From Candidatus Bathyarchaeota archaeon (GTDB lineage: Archaea; Thermoproteota; Bathyarchaeia; Bathyarchaeales; WAQA01), in contig WAQA01000242.1 of assembly GCA_015520475.1 (NCBI GenBank), positions 1-7,623 on the forward strand: a stretch of 7,623 bases of DNA, in the 5' to 3' direction. Below the pieces are notes generated by a model. It searched no databases, was not told the origin of the DNA, and worked only from the letters and a program-made list of their open reading frames with translations. Both the position numbers and the translations under genes were made by a program. Within the stretch, counting starts at the first letter, position 1; each line of letters starts with the position of its first letter. Shown here piece after piece: positions 1-4,640 of this stretch.

Positions 1-19
1 ATCCTAGCAGGTAGCTGGG

Positions 20-409
20 ATGAGAAAGGAGAAGAGAATAAGCATCAATCGATCAGTTATAATCAGCATCCTCGAATTTGCAAGGGCATGCCATCCAAAA
101 GAGGGAATACTCCTCTTAACGGGAAGAGTGGAGAGGAACAGGATTGTAATCGAGGATGTTGAGGTTCCACCCCTCGCAGTTCATGGATATGGATTCTCAA
201 ATTTTCCTTCACACATGCTTCCAATGGACTTCTCCATAATAGGCACGGCGCATTCACATCCCTCAGGAGTGCTACAACCATCGATAGTAGACCTTAACAA
301 TTTCTATGGGAGAGTTATGGTAATAACAGCTTACCCATATATATCAGAGAAGAACATAGCCGTATTCGACAGCGAAGGAAAGAGAAGGAGATATGATATT
401 ATAGAGTAA
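20..409 (+). CDS. JAMM/MPN-domain metalloprotease (Mov34/PAD-1 family), minimal single-domain form
   Basis: A 129-residue protein that is essentially one MPN+ domain. The JAMM zinc site is complete: Glu28 (in PKEGILLL), then His78-Ser-His80, seven residues, Ser88, two residues, Asp91, matching E...HxH-x7-S-x2-D. His78, His80 and Asp91 would bind zinc and Glu28 would activate water. Known archaeal members of this family remove ubiquitin-like SAMP modifiers or process their C-termini; related bacterial enzymes act on sulfur-carrier proteins. No signal peptide or membrane segment is visible, so a cytoplasmic enzyme is expected. The start is fixed by an in-frame TAG at 5-7; ATG 20 follows a weak GGTAGCTGGG. 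No ubiquitin-like or E1 gene lies in the window, so the substrate is not indicated; such a partner could lie to the left. The family call is firm, the substrate open. Confidence 0.9.
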   Translation: MRKEKRISINRSVIISILEFARACHPKEGILLLTGRVERNRIVIEDVEVPPLAVHGYGFSNFPSHMLPMDFSIIGTAHSHPSGVLQPSIVDLNNFYGRVMVITAYPYISEKNIAVFDSEGKRRRYDIIE

Positions 410-422
410 GAAGATCAACTTT

Positions 423-438
423 AAAAGGAAGCCTTTTT
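423..438 (+). terminator. Small hairpin with T-run after the JAMM gene
   Basis: AAAAGG (423-428), loop AAG, CCTTTT (432-437) plus one more T, lying 13 bases after the TAA of the JAMM gene. The stem is only six base pairs and AT-rich, but it ends in a run of five T on the sense strand, which suits archaeal T-tract termination. It lies in the convergent space between two genes. The bases also resemble a TATA box (CTTTAAAAGG), so the role is uncertain. Confidence 0.35.
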
Positions 439-556
439 AGTATGGAGATTTATACCGCAGTGCAATGATACTTAAGAAAACACAAGCAGACCAAAGGAAT
501 AAACATAACAATGCATGATCCAATAAATGAAGCCCTTTATAGATTTATACTCCCTT

Positions 557-811
557 TTAACCCTCAGACTTCTCCATGAACTCGGAGATCGAGGTTGCTT
601 TGATAACCCTTTTAACAAGAACCATCTTACCCCTCAACATTTCAAAGAGCTTTCTGACATCCTCCCTCTCTAATTTAGCCAGATTTATGTAGAACATACC
701 TGCAAAATACTGAGCGAAGAGGTATGGATCTAAACGGATAATAAGTGGACTCTGCTCAGCAACTAACCTGAACGTCTCCATATCATCTACTTCAAGAAAC
801 TCTTGGACCAT
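557..811 (-). CDS. Small protein of unknown function, 84 residues
   Basis: I do not recognise the family. The protein is acidic at the N-terminus (EVDDMETF), then has a hydrophobic, aromatic-rich stretch (residues 22-44, with FAQYFAGMF), a charged helix (about 45-60, LEREDVRKLFEML), a short beta-like segment (MVLVKRVI, 63-70) and a charged tail ending in a single Gly. There are no cysteines. It looks like a small soluble alpha/beta domain. Expression signals are good: on the minus strand AGGTGATC (823-816) lies 4 bases before ATG 811, and a TATA-like ATAATTAAA (856-848) would put the transcript start near 826, just ahead of that site. This supports a real single-gene transcript converging on the JAMM gene. 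It is not ubiquitin-like by eye and lacks a Gly-Gly end. Confidence 0.7.
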   Translation of the reverse strand: MVQEFLEVDDMETFRLVAEQSPLIIRLDPYLFAQYFAGMFYINLAKLEREDVRKLFEMLRGKMVLVKRVIKATSISEFMEKSEG

Positions 812-847
812 AATTGATCACCTAAAAACGGTATTTGATATCCCACC

Positions 848-856
848 TTTAATTAT
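848..856 (-). promoter_or_regulatory. TATA-like box for the 84-residue gene
   Basis: ATAATTAAA on the minus strand, centred about 26 bases before a predicted transcript start near 826; the ribosome binding site AGGTGATC (823-816) and ATG 811 follow at once. The spacing of box, leader and binding site is what an archaeal promoter would show. Assigned by eye only. Confidence 0.45.
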
Positions 857-893
857 CACTCTCCACAGATAAAACTAGAGCTTCACCACAAGA

Positions 894-903
894 TTTTATT
901 TAT
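894..903 (+). promoter_or_regulatory. TATA-like box facing right, divergent from the 84-residue gene
   Basis: TTTTATTTAT lies with its centre about 26 bases before an ATG at 924, the geometry of a leaderless archaeal transcript. That ATG opens only a 19-codon frame (924-983) containing the 953-965 hairpin. The box could drive a tiny leaderless ORF or a small RNA, or be chance in AT-rich sequence. Confidence 0.25.
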
Positions 904-1072
904 GGAATATCTGTTATTTCAGAATGAGATACTTACAGCTTATTGGAGAGTCGCGGTTTTTCCGCTCCCAGACCTATAGTTGAGAACCTACATTCCCATA
1001 GAGCCAATATACATCTCAAAACGATATTTAGGAGGACACCGCAACCCATCACAGAGCAAACATGCTTGGAGC

Positions 1073-1192
1073 TCAACAGAACCAATCATCGATTTTCCTC
1101 CCCCCATCCCCATCATAAAGATTACACACCACAATAAGCCACCCAAGAACCGCCATAAATCCAGCATCTAAAAGACTAGGTTTTCTAGCCAT
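1073..1192 (-). CDS. Possible 39-residue membrane peptide downstream of the HdrC-like gene
   Basis: An ATG at 1192 lies 12 bases after the TGA of the HdrC-like gene, in the same direction. The frame encodes 39 residues: a basic start (MARKPS), one hydrophobic segment (about 11-23, containing MAVLGWLIVVC) and an acidic, Gly-rich tail ending in Cys. This is the shape of a small single-pass membrane protein. No ribosome binding site precedes it, although translation could follow that of the HdrC-like gene. A second short frame (1089-988) with a CxxC-x4-C pattern starts inside it in another frame, so the pair might be one broken gene. No family recognised; low confidence. Confidence 0.22.
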   Translation of the reverse strand: MARKPSLLDAGFMAVLGWLIVVCNLYDGDGGRKIDDWFC

Positions 1193-1204
1193 TTTGGTGG
1201 AGAA

Positions 1205-1741
1205 TCACCGACGCTCCAGCATCTTCCTGTTTATCTCGTTGAAGCCCGTTGCTTCCGCCAGCTTCAGAAGATCATTAACGCTGGATTCTGGTAGAGGAGG
1301 CAGACCCATCTTCTCCCTCTTCTTCAATCTTACACTGGATATGTTGTATGCAAGCCCGCTCTCCAGTATGCTTGCGCCGATCTTAACCAGTGGATCTGGA
1401 ACATACCCCTCAGCCACAGCCATATTCTTGAGGACTCTGAGTATAGAGGAGACTTCTACATCTTGTGGACAACGATCAATACATGTGAAACAAGCCGCGC
1501 ATATCCATAGAGTTTCACTTTTAAGAATCTTCTCCTTGAAGCCTAGCTGAGCCATACGTATTATCTCTCTAGGCCTGTATGACCTACTGAACCTTGCTAT
1601 TGGACAGCTAGATGTGCAGGTTCCACACTGAAAACATTTTCTGAGAGCCTCTCCACCGGGAAAATGCATCACTTCATATTTGAAAGATGGATCAACCTTC
1701 AGAGGTTTGATAATCCCTACGGATTCGGCTTCTTTACCCAT
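1205..1741 (-). CDS. hdrC: HdrC-like protein with two [4Fe-4S] clusters (heterodisulfide reductase subunit C family)
   Basis: A 178-residue soluble electron-transfer protein. Two ferredoxin-like motifs are complete: Cys36-x2-Cys39-x2-Cys42-x3-Cys46-Pro and Cys81-x2-Cys84-x2-Cys87-x3-Cys91-Pro, each able to bind a [4Fe-4S] cluster. The helical spacing between them (about 47-80, with RPREIIRMAQLG) and the C-terminal helical tail are typical of HdrC, which in methanogens passes electrons from HdrA to the HdrB catalytic subunit. No HdrB (CCG domains) or HdrA is next to it. It lies 76 bases downstream of the NfnB-like gene on the same strand and has its own TATA-like box (1778-1770), which would give a leader of only about five bases. 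The likely job is an extra electron-transfer subunit for the Nfn-type pair, or a link to an HdrB/HdrA encoded elsewhere. Family certain, partner inferred. Confidence 0.9.
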   Translation of the reverse strand: MGKEAESVGIIKPLKVDPSFKYEVMHFPGGEALRKCFQCGTCTSSCPIARFSRSYRPREIIRMAQLGFKEKILKSETLWICAACFTCIDRCPQDVEVSSILRVLKNMAVAEGYVPDPLVKIGASILESGLAYNISSVRLKKREKMGLPPLPESSVNDLLKLAEATGFNEINRKMLERR

Positions 1742-1769
1742 AAAGTCTCACACTGCTTAGGTTACTCAC

Positions 1770-1778
1770 ATTTAAAAG
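1770..1778 (-). promoter_or_regulatory. TATA-like box of the HdrC-like gene
   Basis: CTTTTAAAT on the minus strand, preceded by a C-run. Its centre lies about 32 bases from ATG 1741, putting the transcript start near 1747 and leaving an almost leaderless message; this agrees with the lack of a clear ribosome binding site in front of this gene. It suggests that the HdrC-like gene can be transcribed independently of the two flavoprotein genes upstream. Confidence 0.45.
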
Positions 1779-1785
1779 GGGGAAT

Positions 1786-1800
1786 CCTTAATATTTAAGG
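1786..1800. repeat. 15-base palindrome between the NfnB-like and HdrC-like genes
   Basis: CCTTAA-TAT-TTAAGG, a perfect inverted repeat with 6-base arms around three bases. On the minus strand it lies 18 bases after the NfnB-like stop and 7 bases upstream of the HdrC-like TATA box. It could be an operator just upstream of that promoter, or a weak hairpin ending the flavoprotein transcript. Confidence 0.4.
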
Positions 1801-1817
1801 TTGATTGTTCTATGCGC

Positions 1818-3230
1818 TCAGGATCGGGAATTATTAATCTGCTGATATTCCCCCATTAAAAATTTATGGATTGATCTGGCGGCTATCTTAGCTGCTCCCA
1901 TAGCTGATATAACGGTTGCATTACCAGTTACGATATCTCCAGCCGCAAATACACCTTTCATCGACGTTTCATAGGTTTCGGGATCTACTATTATCGTTCC
2001 ATGTTTTGAGAGTTTAATATCTTCATTGTATACGGCTATGGGGTTAGGTCTCTGTCCAATAGCAACGATAACCGTATCAGCTGCAACCTTGAATTCTGAG
2101 TTTTCAATAGGTTTCGGTCTTCTCCTGCCCGTCTCATCAGGCTCTACAAGCTCCATTCTTATACATTCAACTTCCTTAACCCATCCTTTCTCGTCACCTA
2201 TAAACCTGATAGGAGACGCTAAGAAGAGGAATCTTATTCCTTCTTCTTTAGCGTTCTCTATCTCTTCCCTCCTCGCAGGCATCTCCTTCTCCGTTCTCCT
2301 GTAGATAACTGTAACTTCTCCTCCAAGTCTTAAAGCGGATCTAGCAGCGTCCATAGCTACGTTTCCACCGCCGATCACAGCGACTCTTCTACCAACCTTG
2401 ATCGGCGTGTCGTATTCTGGAAATCTATATGCTTTCATGAGATTAACTCTGATGAGAAACTCATTCGCCGAGTATATGCCGCATAGATTCTCTCCTGGAA
2501 TATTGAGGAATCTTGGGAGGCCAGCTCCAGTTCCAAGGAAAACAGCGTCAAAACCCATATTAAAGAGTTCCTTTATCGTGATAGTCTTTCCGATTATTAT
2601 GTTTCTCTCAATCTTAACCCCTAAACTCTCAACGTATTTAACTTCATCCATAACTATTTCTTTAGGCAGTCTGAACTCTGGAATTCCGTATGTTAAGACC
2701 CCTCCAGGCTTATGCAAAGCCTCAAATATTGTGACTTCATGGCCGAGCTTGGCAAGCTCGGCTGCAGCAGTTAATCCTGCCGGTCCAGATCCTACAACAG
2801 CAACTTTCTTACCTGTTGGAGGAGCTTTTTCTGGATTTGTAAGTCCCTCTGCCCTTTCCCAGTCAGCAGCGAACCTCTCGAGAGCTCCAATATTCACTGG
2901 AACATTTCTGATTCCTAGGATGCATCTGCCCATGCATTGATTTTCCTGTGGACATACTCTTCCGCATATAGCTGGTAAACTGTTCTTCTCCTTAATCTTC
3001 TTTATAGCTTCTCTGTAACGTCCCTCTTTTATGAATCTTATGAATGTTGGAATGTCTATGTTAACTGGACATCCCTCGACACATCTAGGAACCTTACATT
3101 GTAAGCAACGTTCAGCCTCCGCTTTAGCTTGCTCTTCACTGTAGCCTAAAGCAACCTCCTTGAAGCACCGTATACGCTCTTCAGGTTTTAGTTTAGGCAT
3201 GGGCTGGGGGGGATTAATGGTTTTATTCAT
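1818..3230 (-). CDS. nfnB: NfnB/SudA-type large subunit of ferredoxin:NADP+ oxidoreductase (GltD/GltA-like)
   Basis: A 470-residue cytoplasmic iron-sulfur flavoprotein of the glutamate-synthase small-subunit family. The N-terminal part (about 20-130) carries two [4Fe-4S] motifs: Cys42-x2-Cys45-x4-Cys50-x3-Cys54 and Cys89, Cys93, Cys99, Cys103. An FAD-binding Rossmann motif follows (VAVVGSGPAG, 143-152), then an NADP(H)-binding one (VAVIGGGNVA, 283-292) with Arg311-Arg312 positioned for the 2'-phosphate, and a C-terminal FAD motif (VFAAGDIVTG, 427-436). Length is normal. ATG 3230 follows GGGAGGT (3243-3237) at 6 bases, and this site includes the first base of the stop of the preceding gene, which ends only 4 bases upstream, so the two are co-translated. 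With the NfnA-type partner it should interconvert NADPH with reduced ferredoxin and NADH, possibly by flavin-based bifurcation. A stand-alone glutamate synthase role is less likely given the partner. Confidence 0.93.
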   Translation of the reverse strand: MNKTINPPQPMPKLKPEERIRCFKEVALGYSEEQAKAEAERCLQCKVPRCVEGCPVNIDIPTFIRFIKEGRYREAIKKIKEKNSLPAICGRVCPQENQCMGRCILGIRNVPVNIGALERFAADWERAEGLTNPEKAPPTGKKVAVVGSGPAGLTAAAELAKLGHEVTIFEALHKPGGVLTYGIPEFRLPKEIVMDEVKYVESLGVKIERNIIIGKTITIKELFNMGFDAVFLGTGAGLPRFLNIPGENLCGIYSANEFLIRVNLMKAYRFPEYDTPIKVGRRVAVIGGGNVAMDAARSALRLGGEVTVIYRRTEKEMPARREEIENAKEEGIRFLFLASPIRFIGDEKGWVKEVECIRMELVEPDETGRRRPKPIENSEFKVAADTVIVAIGQRPNPIAVYNEDIKLSKHGTIIVDPETYETSMKGVFAAGDIVTGNATVISAMGAAKIAARSIHKFLMGEYQQINNSRS

Positions 3231-3234
3231 AAGT

Positions 3235-4080
3235 TTACCTCCCTTTAATCTTCTCTTCTAAAGCACATAGTACTTTCTGCTCCTCCTCAACATAGGTACG
3301 CAGCCTATTCATAAGCTCATGGAAATCAACTTTATGAGCATCGAATTCTGGACCATCTACACAAGCGAATCTTACAGCACCGTTAACTGTTACCCTACAT
3401 CCACCGCACATACCTGTTCCATCTATCATTATTGGATTTAGGCTAACAACAGTTTTTATTCCATATGGACGTGTTACTTCAGCTACTGCCCTCATCATCG
3501 GTAACGGACCGACGGCGAAGACGTAATTGAACCTCCTACCCTCATCCAGAAGCTTCTTCAGGACATCTGAGGTGAAGCCCCTATAACCCTTTGATCCATC
3601 ATCGGTTGAGATGTAGAGTTCGTCACTTAACTCTGCAAGTTCATCTTCTAATAGTAATAGCTCCGCTGTTCTGGCGCCTAGGATCGATACAACTCTGTTA
3701 CCCGCTTCTTTGAGGGCTTTTACTTGCGGATACATTAAAGCTGTCCCGACGCCGCCTCCTATAACGGCAACTTCACCATACTTCTTTATCTCGGAGGGCT
3801 TCCCTAGAGGGCCGAAAACATCGCTTATACAGTCGCCAACCTTTAGAAGACCTAGCTTTTTAGTTGACACACCAACCTCCTGGAAGATTATGGTTATTGA
3901 TCCCTCATTTCCATTCCACTCTACCAATGTAAGTGGAAATCGCTCTCCATACTCATCAACCCTCAATATTATGAACTGGCCAACCTTAGCTTTTCTGGCT
4001 ATTAATGGAGCATATATACTCATACGTTTGATTCCAGGCGCAAGAACTTCCTTCTTAAGTATTTCAAAGCGTTTCGGCAT
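3235..4080 (-). CDS. nfnA: NfnA/SudB-type small subunit, FAD and [2Fe-2S] oxidoreductase
   Basis: A 281-residue flavoprotein of the ferredoxin-NADP reductase superfamily. Numbering from ATG 4080: a flavin-binding beta-barrel with RFPLTL (48-53) contacting FAD, a nucleotide-binding domain with GGGVGTA (108-114), and a C-terminal [2Fe-2S] region DGTGMCGGC...FACVDG, with Cys225, Cys228, Cys240 and nearby Asp220. Characterised Nfn/Sud small subunits use one Asp plus three Cys here, which fits. The frame runs upstream to a TTG at 4149, but ATG 4080 is preferred: GAGGGTG (4092-4086) lies 5 bases ahead of it, a TATA-like CTTTTATATC (4128-4119) predicts a transcript start near 4097, after the TTG, and the protein then begins directly with the barrel (MPKRFEILKKEV). 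It forms an operon with the large subunit and should be the NAD(H)-facing half of the complex. Dihydroorotate dehydrogenase PyrK is a relative, but no PyrD is nearby. Confidence 0.92.
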   Translation of the reverse strand: MPKRFEILKKEVLAPGIKRMSIYAPLIARKAKVGQFIILRVDEYGERFPLTLVEWNGNEGSITIIFQEVGVSTKKLGLLKVGDCISDVFGPLGKPSEIKKYGEVAVIGGGVGTALMYPQVKALKEAGNRVVSILGARTAELLLLEDELAELSDELYISTDDGSKGYRGFTSDVLKKLLDEGRRFNYVFAVGPLPMMRAVAEVTRPYGIKTVVSLNPIMIDGTGMCGGCRVTVNGAVRFACVDGPEFDAHKVDFHELMNRLRTYVEEEQKVLCALEEKIKGR

Positions 4081-4085
4081 TGAAG

Positions 4086-4092
4086 CACCCTC
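4086..4092 (-). promoter_or_regulatory. Ribosome binding site deciding the NfnA start
   Basis: GAGGGTG on the minus strand, 5 bases before ATG 4080. No comparable site precedes the upstream TTG at 4149, and the likely TATA box lies between the two, so the shorter protein is favoured. Confidence 0.6.
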
Positions 4093-4118
4093 GCTTCCCT
4101 TTATCAAGTTGTAGAACT

Positions 4119-4128
4119 GATATAAAAG
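4119..4128 (-). promoter_or_regulatory. TATA-like box for the redox operon
   Basis: CTTTTATATC on the minus strand. About 26 bases downstream of its centre is position 4097, giving a leader of roughly 17 bases that contains the GAGGGTG binding site. A second AT-rich block upstream (about 4159-4169, CCTTTAAATATAA on this strand) could be an alternative box for a longer transcript starting near the TTG at 4149. Confidence 0.45.
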
Positions 4129-4171
4129 TTGTAGGTTCCCATAACTCAATAACAGCGTTATATTTAAAGGC

Positions 4172-4180
4172 TTAAAATAA
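4172..4180 (+). promoter_or_regulatory. Candidate TATA-like box for the thioredoxin gene
   Basis: TTAAAATAA on the plus strand in the divergent space between the redox operon and the thioredoxin gene. It would start the transcript near 4202, leaving a leader of about 54 bases. A rival box (TTATATTTAAAGG, 4158-4170) would add about 13 bases. Two near copies of GCTTAA (4170-4175, 4184-4189) flank it. The choice between the boxes cannot be made by eye. Confidence 0.3.
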
Positions 4181-4243
4181 AAAAGCTTAATAGAACAGGA
4201 TTCATAGGAGTGATGTCAACAATAACTGTTCTATTAGTGAATT

Positions 4244-4250
4244 GGAGGGG
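4244..4250 (+). promoter_or_regulatory. Ribosome binding site deciding the thioredoxin TTG start
   Basis: GGAGGGG, a strong match to the 16S rRNA 3' end, spaced five bases from TTG 4256. It is the main reason to accept a TTG start. A 16-codon frame beginning at ATG 4213 runs across this site and stops at 4261-4263, inside the thioredoxin gene. Confidence 0.7.
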
Positions 4251-4255
4251 AAGAT

Positions 4256-4585
4256 TTGAGTAGGATTGACCACCCAATAGAGATCACAGATGAAAACTTT
4301 GATGAGATAATCAGAAAGAGCGAATTTATCGTAGTGGACTTCTGGGCTTCATGGTGCCCGCCATGCCGCATCTTAGCCCCTGAAATAGATAGTTTAGCCA
4401 AAGACTACGCTGGAAAGATACTCTTTGGAAAACTGGATGTGGATAAGAACCCTTCAACAGCGGCAAAGTATGGAGTTATGAGCATACCTACACTCCTAAT
4501 ATTCAAGAAGGGAAAACTTGTTGATCGAATAGTCGGAGCAATGCCCAGAAAGTTATTAGAAGACAGAATAACTCAACACCTATAA
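4256..4585 (+). CDS. trxA: Thioredoxin with a WCPPC active site
   Basis: A 109-residue cytoplasmic thioredoxin fold, normal length. Trp33-Cys34-Pro35-Pro36-Cys37 is the redox-active motif, Asp28 is in the place of the buried Asp, and Ile77-Pro78 is the cis-proline loop (MSIPTLLIFKKG). The second position is Pro rather than the usual Gly of WCGPC; this variant occurs in some thioredoxins and in TlpA-like proteins, but the absence of a signal peptide or membrane anchor argues for a general thiol reductant. The start is TTG at 4256, supported by GGAGGGG (4244-4250) five bases ahead and by the lack of any in-frame ATG or GTG upstream. It is divergent from the Nfn-type operon, so a shared redox control is possible. 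No thioredoxin reductase gene is present in the window; its electron donor is unknown. Confidence 0.93.
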   Translation: MSRIDHPIEITDENFDEIIRKSEFIVVDFWASWCPPCRILAPEIDSLAKDYAGKILFGKLDVDKNPSTAAKYGVMSIPTLLIFKKGKLVDRIVGAMPRKLLEDRITQHL

Positions 4586-4640
4586 TAACTAATGTCAAGA
4601 GAACCGCAAAGATCCAAAGGACACGTCAAGAACATCAAGG

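Larger units (their letters stand above)
812..1204. other. Stretch of about 390 bases with no convincing gene
   Basis: Between the 84-residue gene and the HdrC-like gene. It holds the promoter of the former, a plus-strand TATA-like TTTTATTTAT (894-903), a GCGG-TTTTT-CCGC hairpin (953-965), and several short overlapping reading frames on both strands that lack ribosome binding sites and familiar sequence. The part from about 1040 to 1190 is C-rich on the plus strand (for example CCTCCCCCCATCCCC). No tRNA T-arm or other known RNA fold was seen. It may contain decayed coding sequence or a small RNA. Confidence 0.5.

Noticed and set aside
557..811. The 84-residue protein as a ubiquitin-like modifier for the neighbouring JAMM protease
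   Set aside because: The sequence has no beta-grasp pattern by eye and ends in a single Gly after Glu, not in Gly-Gly.
953..965. Hairpin GCGG-TTTTT-CCGC as an intrinsic terminator
   Set aside because: The stem is only four base pairs, the T-run is in the loop rather than after the stem, and no gene ends just before it on either strand.
943..1171. Two overlapping plus-strand frames (943-1137 and 980-1171) in the gene-poor stretch
   Set aside because: They overlap each other in different frames, lack ribosome binding sites, and encode low-complexity His/Pro-rich sequence arising from C-rich DNA; nothing supports translation.
2398..2940. A 180-codon plus-strand frame inside the NfnB-like gene
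   Set aside because: It is antisense to clearly conserved cofactor-binding motifs and has no family-like sequence; it is a shadow of the real gene.
3710..4114. A 134-codon plus-strand frame opposite the NfnA-type gene
   Set aside because: It is antisense to the flavin and nucleotide motifs of that gene, with no start signals of its own.
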